Positions 53,511-63,021 of a stretch of DNA of 64,000 nucleotides are shown here, piece after piece; position 1 is the first letter of the stretch; every line of letters starts with the position of its first letter. A model generated the notes under the pieces. That model was not told where the DNA came from and ran no database searches. It saw only the letters and a program-made list of their open reading frames with translations. The position numbers were made by a program, and so were the translations under genes. Source of the DNA: Streptomyces griseus subsp. griseus (lineage in GTDB: Bacteria > Actinomycetota > Actinomycetes > Streptomycetales > Streptomycetaceae); the NCBI RefSeq assembly GCF_000720255.1, contig NZ_JOJE01000005.1:496001-560000 (forward strand), given 5' to 3'.

Positions 53511-54212
53511 TCAGAAATCGAAGCCGAGCTGGCCCTCGATCTCCGGAACGCTTCCGTCCGCCCAGGTGCGGGCCTTCTTGAGGTGCCGCCACTGGGGCAG
53601 CGCATCAAGATACGCCCACGACATCCGGTGGAACGGGGTGGGGCCCCGCGTCTCCAGTGCGGCCTTGTGCACGGGCGACGGATACCCGGCGTTGTCCGCA
53701 AAACCGAAGTCTGCATGGTCGATACCCAGTTCGGCCATCATTTTGTCGCGCTGAACCTTGGCGATCACCGAGGCCGCGGCGACCGCCACGCACGACCGGT
53801 CCCCCTTGATGACCGTTCGGACCCGCCAGGGGACGCCGAGATAGTCGTGCTTGCCGTCGAGGATCACCGCGTCGGGCCGGACGGGCAGGGCATCGAGTGC
53901 GCGCACCGCGGCGAGCCGCAGCGCTGCCGTCATACCCATGCTGTCGATTTCCTCCGGGGAGGAGTGGCCCAGGGCGTACGACGTCACCCACTTCTCGAGT
54001 TCCACGGCGAGTTGGGTACGCCGTTTCACGGTGAGCAGTTTGGAGTCGGTGAGGCCTTGGGGGGGGCGGCGCAGTCCGGTGACCGCCGCGCAGACGGTGA
54101 CGGGACCGGCCCACGCACCGCGCCCCACCTCGTCGACACCGGCAATGATCTTCGCTCCGGTCGTGGCTCGGAGGGAGCGCTCGACGGTGTGGGTAGGTGG
54201 TTCGTACGGCAT
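53511..54212 (-). CDS. rnhB: Ribonuclease HII
   Basis: The 233-residue enzyme removes ribonucleotides and RNA from RNA-DNA hybrids. The [13 protein letters not shown] motif holds the first catalytic Asp-Glu pair, SKLL and ILDGKHDY hold the next acidic residue, and [12 protein letters not shown] and [11 protein letters not shown] complete the active site. The start MPYEPP at 54212 follows AAGGG; eight more in-frame residues are possible. Together with topoisomerase, RecQ and NrdJ it makes this area rich in DNA-maintenance genes. It corresponds to SCO5812 from memory. Confidence 0.95.
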   Translation of the reverse strand: MPYEPPTHTVERSLRATTGAKIIAGVDEVGRGAWAGPVTVCAAVTGLRRPPQGLTDSKLLTVKRRTQLAVELEKWVTSYALGHSSPEEIDSMGMTAALRLAAVRALDALPVRPDAVILDGKHDYLGVPWRVRTVIKGDRSCVAVAAASVIAKVQRDKMMAELGIDHADFGFADNAGYPSPVHKAALETRGPTPFHRMSWAYLDALPQWRHLKKARTWADGSVPEIEGQLGFDF

Positions 54213-54294
54213 GGCGCCCTTAGCGTACGCCGCCAAGAACCCCGCGCGACACCCGGCTTCCCCGAGCAGCCCCCGGGGGCCTCGCCGATCCCGC

Positions 54295-54918
54295 TCAGGC
54301 TCGGTCGGCGCGCAGCAGTGGAAGCATCAGCTGGTCGATCATCTCGGTGAGATCCTGGTCGTTCCATTCGCAAGAAGAAATTTTCGAGCGATACATCATC
54401 ATGGCCGGGATCGCATCACAGACGTAGCCGTTCACCGCATCGGTCCGCACCTCCCCCCGTTCGATTCCACGGGAGATGACCTCACGGAGGAGCTTGATGG
54501 TGGGCTCCACGACTCCCCCGAAGATCACGTTGTGGAACCGCTCAGCCTGACTCGGGTCGCATTCGTGAATCACCGCTCGCAGGGCGAAGCCCGGCCGGGA
54601 GAACATGGCGTCGCGCGCCCGACGGCACAGCTCCAACAGGTCCGCGCGGACACCCCCGAGATCGGGTGCCGCATCCAGACGCGGCAGTCCGGCCTCCAGC
54701 GCCTGCGCGACGAGGTCCTCCTTGGACGGCCACCGCCGGTAGACCGCCGCCTTGCCGGTCCGGGCGCGCGCGGCGACTCCCTCCATCGTCAGGCCGTTCC
54801 AGCCGACCGTACTGAGTTGCTCGAGCGCGGCGTCGAGAATCGCGCGTTCGAGCACGGCGCCACGCCGGCGGGGGGAGGTCGCCCGAGCGGGGGCGGCCGT
54901 CCAGCGTGAAGTGACCAT
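54295..54918 (-). CDS. TetR-family repressor of the adjacent MFS pump
   Basis: The 207-residue protein has an N-terminal TetR helix-turn-helix ([44 protein letters not shown]). A helical ligand domain follows ([42 protein letters not shown]). A long frame continuing to 56883 is a shadow across the MFS gene. ATG 54918 follows GGAGA. Two nearly identical 20-bp palindromes lie between it and the divergent transporter gene, so it should repress both until a drug or metabolite binds. Confidence 0.9.
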   Translation of the reverse strand: MVTSRWTAAPARATSPRRRGAVLERAILDAALEQLSTVGWNGLTMEGVAARARTGKAAVYRRWPSKEDLVAQALEAGLPRLDAAPDLGGVRADLLELCRRARDAMFSRPGFALRAVIHECDPSQAERFHNVIFGGVVEPTIKLLREVISRGIERGEVRTDAVNGYVCDAIPAMMMYRSKISSCEWNDQDLTEMIDQLMLPLLRADRA

Positions 54919-55013
54919 CTGGGCGTCTCCAGCGAGCAGAGGGAGCGGGTGTTCGGGGACCGGGGAGGTGGTGCGCGGCAGCACCGGGGGGCACTTCGCG
55001 CCACGGCGATACG

Positions 55014-55033
55014 AGTGAACGCTTGCGTTCACT
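55014..55033. promoter_or_regulatory. TetR operator 1
   Basis: AGTGAACGCTTGCGTTCACT: perfect 9-bp arms around a TT centre, in the divergent region between the TetR and MFS genes. Confidence 0.85.
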
Positions 55034-55061
55034 ACCAGGGGGTCACTACCGTTGACGCGAC

Positions 55062-55081
55062 AGTGAACGCGGACGTTCACT
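55062..55081. promoter_or_regulatory. TetR operator 2
   Basis: AGTGAACGCGGACGTTCACT: the same left arm as operator 1 and 8 of 9 pairs matching, 48 bases centre to centre from it and 24 bases before the MFS start. Confidence 0.83.
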
Positions 55082-55104
55082 AATGCTCTTGTGGGGGACC
55101 CATA

Positions 55105-56652
55105 ATGACGACCTCTCAATTGATCAACAATCAGAAACCCGGTGCGGCCCGCAGAGAGGGGCATCCCGGCATCGCTCTCACCGTCATCGCGGCCTGCCAG
55201 CTCATGGTGGTCCTGGACGCGACGATTGTGAACATCGCTCTGCCGCACATTCAAGACGCACTGCGCTTCAGCACCACCGACCTCACGTGGGTCGTCAGCG
55301 CCTACACGCTCACCTTCGGCGGCCTGCTGCTGCTCGGTGCCCGGGCGGGGGACGTCCTCGGCCGGCGCCGGGTGTTCATCGCGGGCATCCTGCTGTTCAC
55401 CTTCGCCTCGCTGCTGGGCGGACTCGCCCAGGAGCCCTGGCAGTTGCTGGCCGCGCGCGCCCTCCAGGGCGTGGGAGGCGCGATAGCCTCGCCCACCTCC
55501 CTGGCGCTCATCACCACCACGTTTCCCGAAGGCCCGGAACGCAACCGGGCCTTCGGCGTCTTCGCCGCCGTCTCGGCGGGCGGCGGGGCCATCGGCCTGC
55601 TGGCGGGCGGCATGCTCACCGAATGGCTCGACTGGCGCTGGGTGCTCTTCGTGAACGTGCCCATCGGCATCCTGATCGCCGCGCTCGCACCGCTGTACAT
55701 CAGCGAGTCCGAGCGACACCCCGGCCGCTTCGACATCGCCGGCGCGCTGACGTCGACACTGGGCATGGCGTCCCTGGTCTACGGCTTCATCCGCGCGGCG
55801 GAGGAGGGCTGGCGCGACAGTCTGACCCTCGGTTCGTTCGGGGTCGCCCTGGTGCTCCTGCTGGCCTTCGTGTTCACCGAGATGCGCGCCAAGGAGCCGA
55901 TCACCCCGTTGCGGATGTTCGCCGACCGCAACCGCTCGGGCACGTACGTCATCATGCTCAGCCTGGCCGCGGCGATGTTCGGGATGTTCTTCTACATCGT
56001 GCTCTTCGTGCAGAACGTGCTGGGATACAGCCCCATCAAGTCGGGGGTGGCCTTCCTTCCCGTCACGTTCGCGATCGCCGTGGGGGCGGGGCTGTCGCAG
56101 CGCTTTCTGCCGGTGCTGGGCCCCAAGCCGTTCCTGCTCACCGGTTCCGCGCTCGTGGTCGTCGGGTTGGCCTGGCAGACCCTGATCAGCCCGGACAGCT
56201 CGTATGCCGGAGGGGTACTCGGCCCGATGCTGGTGTTCGGCTTCGGCATGGGCCTGAACTTCGTCACGGTGACGGTCACCGCGGTCTCCGGGGTCGCCCA
56301 GCAGGACGCGGGGGCCGCGTCCGGGCTCCTCAACGCCACACAACAGGTGGGCGGTTCGCTCGGGCTGTCCATCCTGACGACCGTCTTCGGCACGGCCAGC
56401 AAGGACGAGGCGGAGAAGCAGCTGCCGGACTTCCTCGCCCACGGGTCGGCGGAACAGAAGGCGGAGTTCGCCAAGACGCATCAGCTGCCCGCGCCCTGGG
56501 GGCACGAGGTGCTCGCCCACGGCATCTCCACGGCGTTCATTCCCGCCGCCGCGATGGCCGCACTCGCCCTGATCACCGCCTGGTCGGTACTGCGGGTCCG
56601 CAAGAGCGACCTCGAGGCACTGTCCGGAACGGCGGGCCCGATGGCGGGCTGA
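55105..56652 (+). CDS. MFS efflux transporter (DHA2 type, 14 membrane segments)
   Basis: The 515-residue membrane protein has the DHA2 signature. Motif A-like GARAGDVLGRRRVF follows the second segment, LDATIVNIALPHIQ (motif D1) is in the first segment, and GVGGAIASPTSLALI and GGGAIGLLAGGMLTEW (motif C type) follow. Length and hydrophobicity fit 14 segments. It probably exports drugs or natural products with proton exchange. ATG 55105 is close behind operator 2. The last residues are hydrophilic. The substrate is unknown; control by the divergent TetR protein is well supported by the paired operators. Confidence 0.9.
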   Translation: MTTSQLINNQKPGAARREGHPGIALTVIAACQLMVVLDATIVNIALPHIQDALRFSTTDLTWVVSAYTLTFGGLLLLGARAGDVLGRRRVFIAGILLFTFASLLGGLAQEPWQLLAARALQGVGGAIASPTSLALITTTFPEGPERNRAFGVFAAVSAGGGAIGLLAGGMLTEWLDWRWVLFVNVPIGILIAALAPLYISESERHPGRFDIAGALTSTLGMASLVYGFIRAAEEGWRDSLTLGSFGVALVLLLAFVFTEMRAKEPITPLRMFADRNRSGTYVIMLSLAAAMFGMFFYIVLFVQNVLGYSPIKSGVAFLPVTFAIAVGAGLSQRFLPVLGPKPFLLTGSALVVVGLAWQTLISPDSSYAGGVLGPMLVFGFGMGLNFVTVTVTAVSGVAQQDAGAASGLLNATQQVGGSLGLSILTTVFGTASKDEAEKQLPDFLAHGSAEQKAEFAKTHQLPAPWGHEVLAHGISTAFIPAAAMAALALITAWSVLRVRKSDLEALSGTAGPMAG

Positions 56653-57021
56653 CGACAGAGCACCGCGGGCCGGCCCGGAGGGCTCGCCGCAGGACGCAAC
56701 GGGCATGCGCCCACGGCGGCCGGGCGGGCCCGTACCAACCCGCGACCCGCCGAGCCCCACCTTCCACCTCCCGAGCCTCACCCTCCGCCTCCCTGGCCCC
56801 GCGCCCGGCCGCGCGGCCCACATGGAAGCCAGTACAGCGACAACCAGCCAGAAACGCATCGTCACCCCGGCTCCCGTCCACACCCGTCACCACCGCGAGC
56901 ACCCACACCCGTCACCACCCGCGAGCACCCACACGTCACACGGCGGTTGCCAGGACAACGCACGGCCGGTCACGCAGGGTTCCCGCCGACTACGGAGGGT
57001 TTCCCCAAGGACAGGCCGATG
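56653..57021. other. Region between MFS and ADP-ribosylglycohydrolase genes, no gene
   Basis: This 369-base convergent region contains a short direct repeat around 56876-56940, in which a CCGTCACCACC(C)GCGAGCACCCACAC segment occurs twice. C-rich frames across it look like bias shadows. No clear terminator was found for either neighbour. Confidence 0.5.
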
Positions 57022-57927
57022 TCAGGCGGATCCCAGGAGCCACCCGGGCAGCGTCTCCGTCCGCTCCGCCCACGCGACGGGCGGCGCCCCCGCCTTCCCG
57101 GCGGCGAGCACCCCGCCCACGATGGCGCAGTTGGTGTCGACGTCCCCGCCGACCTGCGCGGTCGTCCAGAACGCCTCCTCGTAGTCACCGAGGGCGCGGG
57201 CGGCCGACCAGAGGGCGAAGGGCACCGTGTCATGGGCCGTCGTACGGCGTCCGCAGCCCAGCACGGCGGCCACGGTGGAGGCGTCGCCGTAGTCCAGCAT
57301 GTCGCGGGCGCGCCGCAGGCCCGCACCCACGGCGCTCTTCGGGACCAGTGCGATCACGCCGTCCAGCAGTGCCTCGGCGCTGGGCGGGCCGCCGGGGGCG
57401 GCGGCCAGGGAGGCGGCAGCGGCGACGGCCATGGCGCCGACGACGGCCTCGCGGTGCTGGTGTGTGGGGTAGGCCGAGATCTCCGCCTGGTGCGTCGCCT
57501 GTTCCGGGTCGTCGGCGTACCAGGCGCCCAGGGGGGCGATCCGCATGGCCGCGCCGTTGCCCCAGGACCCCTGCCCGTTGAAGAGCGCCGCGGACAGCTC
57601 GCGCCAGTCGCCGCCCTCGCGGACCAGCCGCAGCAGCCGGTTGACCGCGGGGCCGTACCCGCGGTCGAAGTCGTGGTGCTCGGCGAAGGAGCGGGCCAGG
57701 GCGTCCTGGTCGATGCGGTGGTGGGCGGCCAGGATCGCGACCACGGAAGCGGCCATCTCCGTGTCGTCCGTCCACTGCCAGGGGGCGGGTGGCAGCTCGC
57801 GGCGCTTGAGCAGCGGGTAGTTCGCGGGCACGAAGAACTGTGAGCCCAGGGCGTCCCCCACCGTCAGTCCGCGCAGAGCTGCGAGGGCGCGGTCGAGGCG
57901 CCCGTCGGGTGAGGAGTCAGAGGTCAT
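57022..57927 (-). CDS. ADP-ribosylglycohydrolase (DraG/ARH) family protein
   Basis: The 301-residue protein has the two-metal site of the family: QWTDDTEMA at residues 51-59 and GGDVDTNCAIVGG near residue 265. Further conserved segments are GLTVGDALGSQF and GSWGNGAAMRIAPLG. It should release ADP-ribose from modified proteins or small molecules in the cytosol with magnesium. The target is unknown. It is the downstream neighbour of a histidine phosphatase gene (12 bases between), so both are probably on one transcript. Confidence 0.9.
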   Translation of the reverse strand: MTSDSSPDGRLDRALAALRGLTVGDALGSQFFVPANYPLLKRRELPPAPWQWTDDTEMAASVVAILAAHHRIDQDALARSFAEHHDFDRGYGPAVNRLLRLVREGGDWRELSAALFNGQGSWGNGAAMRIAPLGAWYADDPEQATHQAEISAYPTHQHREAVVGAMAVAAAASLAAAPGGPPSAEALLDGVIALVPKSAVGAGLRRARDMLDYGDASTVAAVLGCGRRTTAHDTVPFALWSAARALGDYEEAFWTTAQVGGDVDTNCAIVGGVLAAGKAGAPPVAWAERTETLPGWLLGSA

Positions 57928-57939
57928 CGCCCTGCCACT

Positions 57940-58599
57940 CTATCCGGTGATCCCATAGGGCTCCGGATCTCGCCAGCGTGCGAACGGCCGGTTCAGGGTG
58001 TACTTGCCGTCCTCCCCCAGAACGAGCATCCGCATCTCGGCGTTCCCCGGGTTCGCCAGCGACTCGAACTCGGCGACCGTCCAGTGGAACCAGCGCATGC
58101 AGAACAGCCGCATGGCCAGCCCGTGGGTCACCAGGAGCACGTTCGGCGGATGGTCGGGGTCCTCGAAGCTGCGGAACAGGCTCTCCAGGAAGTTGCCGAC
58201 CCGGTCGTACACGTCGGCCCCGCTCTCCCCCTGGGCGAAGCGGTAGAAGAAGTGCCCGTACGCGTCCCGATAGGCCTTCTGGAGCCGTACGTCGTCGCGG
58301 TCCTGCCAGTTTCCCCAGTCCTGCTCGCGCAGCCGGGGCTCCTCGCGCACGCGTATGAGATCGGAGTCGAGGTGGAAGGCGCGGAGGGTCTCGTGCGTAC
58401 GGCGGTACGGGGACACGTAGACGCTGACGCGTTCGCGGCCGAACAGCTCCCGCAGCTCCTTACCGGTCTCCTCGGCCTGCAGCCGACCCCTCTGGGTCAG
58501 TGCCAGGGCGTGGTCGGGTTCACGCTCGTAGACGGTGTCATCAACATTGCCCGTTGACTCCCCGTGCCGGACAAGGACGATGCGCCGTGGTCGTGCCAT
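57940..58599 (-). CDS. Histidine phosphatase (phosphoglycerate mutase-like) family protein
   Basis: The 219-residue protein has the RHG motif LVRHGEST (catalytic His12), a second arginine region VYVSPYRRTHETLRAF, and the late histidine LLVTHGLAMRLF. It should be a phosphatase acting through a phosphohistidine; the substrate is not evident. The sequence REQDWGNWQDRDDVR is typical of an actinobacterial subgroup. ATG 58599. It precedes the ADP-ribosylglycohydrolase gene by 12 bases on the same strand. Confidence 0.92.
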   Translation of the reverse strand: MARPRRIVLVRHGESTGNVDDTVYEREPDHALALTQRGRLQAEETGKELRELFGRERVSVYVSPYRRTHETLRAFHLDSDLIRVREEPRLREQDWGNWQDRDDVRLQKAYRDAYGHFFYRFAQGESGADVYDRVGNFLESLFRSFEDPDHPPNVLLVTHGLAMRLFCMRWFHWTVAEFESLANPGNAEMRMLVLGEDGKYTLNRPFARWRDPEPYGITG

Positions 58600-58725
58600 G
58601 CCAAGACCCTAGAGCGGTGGAGGGGGCGTCGAGCACTCCTACGGCCTCCATACGGCGTAGGTCACACAGTTCCTGCACGCCGGGCCACACAGGGAGGCGG
58701 GGAAAAGCTCCTGAAGGTCCCGGAA

Positions 58726-59331
58726 TCAGACCGTCCAGCTCGGTTCCAGTTCCACGATGTCACCCGTCAGGGACGCGATGTCCGCCTCGGTCTGGGCCCG
58801 CAGGGCGAGCCTCTCCACGCGCTCGGTGCGGTACTTGCCGTGTTCGGCCTCCGAACGCCACATCGACAGCACCAGGAACTCGTGCCCGGGTGCCTCGGCG
58901 AACAGCCCTCGGATCATGCCGGGCGAGCCGGCCATCGCTGGGTTCCAGACCTTCTCCTGCATCAGGGTGAAGTGCTCGGCCCGCTCCTCGTGGACGCGGC
59001 ACAGGGCCACCCTCAGCAGGTCGGCGTCCGTGAAGCGCGGCTCGAAACCGGTCTTCACATCGAAGCGGTAGTCGAACAGCCTGACCTGCGCGTCCTTGAA
59101 GGTGCCCGCCTGGGCCGCGGCGAGCCGGTCGTGGGACCTGGCCGTGAAGGAGTCGTAGAAGGCACGGCTCTCCCAGAAGGTGAACACGTGCGCCACCGAA
59201 GGCCGCCCCCTGCTCCAGCCCCCGCCCTGTCCCCGAAATCCCGGCTCCCCCGGAAGCCCCGCCCACTTTCGCTGCCCCCGCTCGAAGCCGCGGCGGTCCA
59301 CCACGGTGCAGCGAATCCACTTGACAAGCAC
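58726..59331 (-). CDS. YdbC-like protein with DUF4937 domain
   Basis: The 201-residue protein resembles YdbC/DUF4937 proteins, small beta-alpha-beta barrels of the dimeric alpha-beta class. It has two repeats: VLVKWIRCTVVDRRGFERGQRKW then VAHVFTFWESRAFYDSF, and LLRVALCRVHEERAEHFTLM then HEFLVLSMWRSEAEHGKYR. This implies a duplicated monooxygenase-like fold; no catalytic residues are assigned. The GTG start at 59331 lacks a strong ribosome site. It is divergent from terD. Confidence 0.75.
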   Translation of the reverse strand: MLVKWIRCTVVDRRGFERGQRKWAGLPGEPGFRGQGGGWSRGRPSVAHVFTFWESRAFYDSFTARSHDRLAAAQAGTFKDAQVRLFDYRFDVKTGFEPRFTDADLLRVALCRVHEERAEHFTLMQEKVWNPAMAGSPGMIRGLFAEAPGHEFLVLSMWRSEAEHGKYRTERVERLALRAQTEADIASLTGDIVELEPSWTV

Positions 59332-59505
59332 CGCGCCATCGTAAGGCCACCGGGCGTGGCGCCGGTCACTCTCCAGCCGAGAGCATGCACGCGCACGCGC
59401 ACGCGTGCGTGGCAGGATGGACAACCGGCCTTGACGGTCCGGCAGTTCGAGCCGGGGCGAACGAGGAGACGGGTACAACGGGGAGACAGGTTAAGGGGAG
59501 GCCTG

Positions 59506-60039
59506 GTGAGCGGGATCAGCAAGGGGATCAGCAAGGTCGAGATCTCACTGAAGTGGGATCCGAGTCCGGCGGGGCAGCCGGCCACGGACCTGGACGTCGT
59601 CGCCGCGACCTACCTGGCGGGCGAGCCGTACGGCGATCCGGCCTACGTGGTGCACTTCGACAGCCGCTCCCCCGATGGCACCATCAATCTCAACCGGGAC
59701 AGCCCGGACGGCAAGGGCTTCGGCTGGGACGAGGTCATGACCGTGGAGCTCGACCGGCTGGACGCCCGGTACGCGCGCGTGGTCGTCGGTGTCGTCATAC
59801 AGCAGCGTTCCGGGCGGCGGGCGTTCGTGGACGTGATCAACCCGGCCATCCGGATCCGCGAGGGTTACACCGTCCTCGCCGAGGACGACTTCGGCGGCGC
59901 TCTGGGGGCGACGGCCGCGACGATCGCGGAGTTCGTGCGCGACGAGTCCGGCGAGTGGTCCTTCCACGCGGGGGTCCACGGCTACGACGACGACCCGGCC
60001 GACTTCGCGCGGCTCATGGGGCGGGCGCGGGAGTCCTGA
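59506..60039 (+). CDS. TerD-family protein
   Basis: The 177-residue protein matches the TerD fold (calcium-binding, tellurite/stress-linked family). The start ISKVEISLKWDPSPAG, then the acidic metal loops (DLDVVAATYL; HFDSRSPDGTINLNRDSPDG; WDEVMTVELDRL) and the ending GEWSFHAGVHGYDDDP are visible. Streptomyces has many TerD paralogues in stress and differentiation. The GTG start at 59506 is chosen because AGGGGAGG lies just before it. It is a single gene ended by a strong terminator. Confidence 0.9.
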   Translation: MSGISKGISKVEISLKWDPSPAGQPATDLDVVAATYLAGEPYGDPAYVVHFDSRSPDGTINLNRDSPDGKGFGWDEVMTVELDRLDARYARVVVGVVIQQRSGRRAFVDVINPAIRIREGYTVLAEDDFGGALGATAATIAEFVRDESGEWSFHAGVHGYDDDPADFARLMGRARES

Positions 60040-60074
60040 CGCTGCTCCCTCGGGAGAGCCGACGAGACAGACAC

Positions 60075-60113
60075 CGAGGGCGGTGGAGCCGGGAACCGGC
60101 TCCACCGCCCTCG
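60075..60113. terminator. Bidirectional terminator between terD and nrdJ
   Basis: Perfect 18-bp inverted repeat, CGAGGGCGGTGGAGCCGG and CCGGCTCCACCGCCCTCG, around a GAA loop. It lies between the convergent terD and nrdJ stop codons. Confidence 0.92.
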
Positions 60114-60126
60114 GGCAGTCAGGTGA

Positions 60127-63021
60127 TCAGCTGCAGCCGCTGGTCGAGCCGCAGCCCTCGCAGATGTAGCAGGAACCGGCCCGCTGCATCTTCGTACCGC
60201 AGGAGAAGCACAGCGGGGCGTCGGCCTGGATGCCCAGCTGCATCTCGACCAGCTCGGCGCTGGTGTGCGCCTGCTTCGGAGCTGCCTTGGCGGCCTCGAC
60301 CTCGGCCTTCGGGGTGGCGACGGCCTTCAGCTCCTGGGCGCGCGGCGCCGACTGGGCCAGGCCCTCGACGTCCATGTCCTCCTCGGTGGGCTCGTACGAA
60401 CCCGTCTCCAGGTGGCGCTGACGCTCCTCGGCGGAGTGGATGCCGAGCGCGGAGCGCGTCTCGAAGGGGAGGAAGTCCAGCGCCAGGCGGCGGAAGATGT
60501 AGTCGACGATCGACTGCGCCATCCGCACGTCCGGGTCGTCGGTCATACCGGCCGGCTCGAAGCGCATGTTGGTGAACTTCGAGACGTACGTCTCCAGCGG
60601 CACGCCGTACTGGAGGCCGACGGAGACCGCGATGGAGAAGGCGTCCATCATGCCCGCGAGCGTCGAGCCCTGCTTGGACATCTTCAGGAAGACCTCGCCG
60701 AGACCGTCGTCCGGGTAGGAGTTGGCGGTCATGTAGCCCTCGGCGCCGCCGACCGTGAAGGACGTCGTGATGCCGGGACGGCCCTTGGGGAGACGCTTGC
60801 GGACCGGGCGGTACTCGACCACCTTCTCGACCGCGGTACGGATCGTCTCCTCGGCCTTCTCCGTGATCTCGACCTTCTCCTTCTCCTTGGTCTTCGCGGA
60901 GAGGGGCTGGCCGACCTTGCAGTTGTCGCGGTAGATGGCGAGCGCCTTGACGCCCAGCTTCCAGGCCTCGAAGTAGATCTCCTCGACCTCCTCGACGGTC
61001 GCCGTCTCCGGCATGTTGACCGTCTTGGAGATGGCGCCGGAGATCCACGGCTGGATCGCGGCCATCATGCGGACGTGGCCCATCGGGGAGATGGCCCGCT
61101 CGCCCATCGCGCAGTCGAACACCTCGTAGTGCTCGTGCGCGAGACCGGGAGCGTCGATCACGTTGCCGTGGTCGGCGATGTGGGCGACGATCGCCTCGAT
61201 CTGCTCCTCCTGGTAACCCAGGCGGCGCAGGGCCTGCGGGACGGTGCCGTTGACGATCTGCATCGAACCGCCGCCGACCAGCTTCTTGAACTTGACCAGC
61301 GCGAGGTCGGGCTCGACACCGGTGGTGTCGCAGGACATGGCCAGACCGATGGTGCCGGTCGGGGCGAGCACGGACGCCTGGGAGTTACGGAACCCGTTCT
61401 TCTCGCCGAGACGCAGCACGTCCTGCCAGGCCTCCGTGGCGGCGGCCCAGACCGGGGAGTCCAGGTCGTCCATGCGCACGGCGATGCCGTTGGCGTCGGA
61501 GTGCTGCTTCATGACGCGGTTGTGGGCGTCGGCGTTGCGGGCGTAACCGTCGTACGGGCCGACGACCGCGGCCAGCTCGGCGGAGCGCTTGTACGCCGTG
61601 CCGGTCATCAGGGAGGTGATGGCGCCGGCGAGGGCGCGGCCGCCGTCGGAGTCGTAGGCGTGGCCGGTCGCCATCAGCAGGGCGCCGAGGTTGGCGTAGC
61701 CGATGCCGAGTTGGCGGAAGGCGCGGGTGTTCTCGCCGATCTTCTGGGTCGGGAAGTCCGCGAAGCAGATGGAGATGTCCATCGCGGTGATGACCAGCTC
61801 GACGACCTTCGAGAAGCGCTCGACGTCGAAGGACTGGCTGCCCTTGCCGTCGTCCTTCAGGAACTTCATCAGGTTCAGCGAGGCGAGGTTGCAGGACGTG
61901 TTGTCCAGGTGCATGTACTCGCTGCACGGGTTCGACGCGGTGATCCGGCCGGACTCGGGGCAGGTGTGCCAGTTGTTGATGACGCCGTCGTACTGGATAC
62001 CGGGGTCGGCGCAGGCCCAGGCGGCCTCGGCGAGCTTGCGGAACAGGGCCTTGGCGTCGACCTTCTCGATGACCTCGCCGGTCATACGGGCGCGGAGGCC
62101 GAACTCGGTACCGTTCTGGACGGCCGTCATGAACTCGTCGTTCACGCGGACGCTGTTGTTGGCGTTCTGGTACTGGACGGACGTGATGTCGTCGCCGCCC
62201 AGGTCCATGTCGAAGCCCGCGTCACGCAGGGCGCGAATCTTCTCCTCCTCCTTCACCTTGGTGGCGATGAAGTCCTCGATGTCCGGGTGGTCCACGTCCA
62301 GGACGACCATCTTGGCGGCGCGGCGGGTGGCGCCACCGGACTTGATGGTGCCGGCGGAGGCGTCGGCGCCCCGCATGAAGGAGACCGGGCCGGAGGCGTT
62401 GCCGCCGGAGGAGAGCAGCTCCTTGGAGGAGCGGATGCGGGAGAGGTTCAGGCCGGCGCCGGAGCCGCCCTTGAAGATCATGCCCTCTTCCTTGTACCAG
62501 TCGAGGATCGACTCCATGGAGTCGTCGACGGCGAGGATGAAGCAGGCGGAGACCTGCTGCGGCTGGGGCGTGCCGACGTTGAACCAGACGGGGCTGTTGA
62601 AGCTGAAGATCTGGTGCAGGAGGGCGTACGCCAGTTCGTGCTCGAAGATCTCCGCGTCGGCGGGCGAGGCGAAGTACTTGTTGTCCTCGCCCGCCTTCCG
62701 GTACGTCTTCACGATGCGGTCGATCAGCTGCTTGAGGCTGACCTCGCGCTGCGGGGTGCCGACGGCACCGCGGAAGTACTTGCTGGTGACGATGTTGACC
62801 GCGTTCACCGACCAGAAGTCGGGGAACTCGACGCCACGCTGCTCGAAGTTGACCGAGCCGTCGCGCCAGTTGGTCATGACGACGTCCCGGGCCTCCCAGG
62901 CCACCTCGTCGTACGGGTGCACGCCGGGGGTGGTGTGGATGCGCTCGACACGCAGTCCCTTGGTGGCCTTGGCGCCCTTCGCCCGGGTGCCCCTCGCCGG
63001 ACCGCTCGCCGTCTCTGTCAT
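60127..63021 (-). CDS. nrdJ: Class II (adenosylcobalamin-dependent) ribonucleoside-diphosphate reductase
   Basis: The 964-residue enzyme converts ribonucleotides to deoxyribonucleotides with coenzyme B12 and works with or without oxygen. Visible motifs are the substrate-site region FSFNSPVWFNVG, FKGGSGAGLNLSRIRS, NPCSEYMHLDNTSCNLASLNL around the active cysteine, and APTGTIGLAMSCDTTGVEP. The zinc-ribbon C-terminus has CFSCGTKMQRAGSCYICEGCG and a CxC-type end, the redox tail that re-reduces the active site. ATG 63021 follows AGGGAGG. It is downstream of nrdR in an operon, as in S. coelicolor (SCO5805). Confidence 0.96.
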   Translation of the reverse strand: MTETASGPARGTRAKGAKATKGLRVERIHTTPGVHPYDEVAWEARDVVMTNWRDGSVNFEQRGVEFPDFWSVNAVNIVTSKYFRGAVGTPQREVSLKQLIDRIVKTYRKAGEDNKYFASPADAEIFEHELAYALLHQIFSFNSPVWFNVGTPQPQQVSACFILAVDDSMESILDWYKEEGMIFKGGSGAGLNLSRIRSSKELLSSGGNASGPVSFMRGADASAGTIKSGGATRRAAKMVVLDVDHPDIEDFIATKVKEEEKIRALRDAGFDMDLGGDDITSVQYQNANNSVRVNDEFMTAVQNGTEFGLRARMTGEVIEKVDAKALFRKLAEAAWACADPGIQYDGVINNWHTCPESGRITASNPCSEYMHLDNTSCNLASLNLMKFLKDDGKGSQSFDVERFSKVVELVITAMDISICFADFPTQKIGENTRAFRQLGIGYANLGALLMATGHAYDSDGGRALAGAITSLMTGTAYKRSAELAAVVGPYDGYARNADAHNRVMKQHSDANGIAVRMDDLDSPVWAAATEAWQDVLRLGEKNGFRNSQASVLAPTGTIGLAMSCDTTGVEPDLALVKFKKLVGGGSMQIVNGTVPQALRRLGYQEEQIEAIVAHIADHGNVIDAPGLAHEHYEVFDCAMGERAISPMGHVRMMAAIQPWISGAISKTVNMPETATVEEVEEIYFEAWKLGVKALAIYRDNCKVGQPLSAKTKEKEKVEITEKAEETIRTAVEKVVEYRPVRKRLPKGRPGITTSFTVGGAEGYMTANSYPDDGLGEVFLKMSKQGSTLAGMMDAFSIAVSVGLQYGVPLETYVSKFTNMRFEPAGMTDDPDVRMAQSIVDYIFRRLALDFLPFETRSALGIHSAEERQRHLETGSYEPTEEDMDVEGLAQSAPRAQELKAVATPKAEVEAAKAAPKQAHTSAELVEMQLGIQADAPLCFSCGTKMQRAGSCYICEGCGSTSGCS

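Noticed and set aside
54919..56883. Long minus-strand frame extending the TetR gene across the MFS gene
   Set aside because: The extension is antisense to the MFS transporter and passes through the operator region; the TetR fold begins at 54918.
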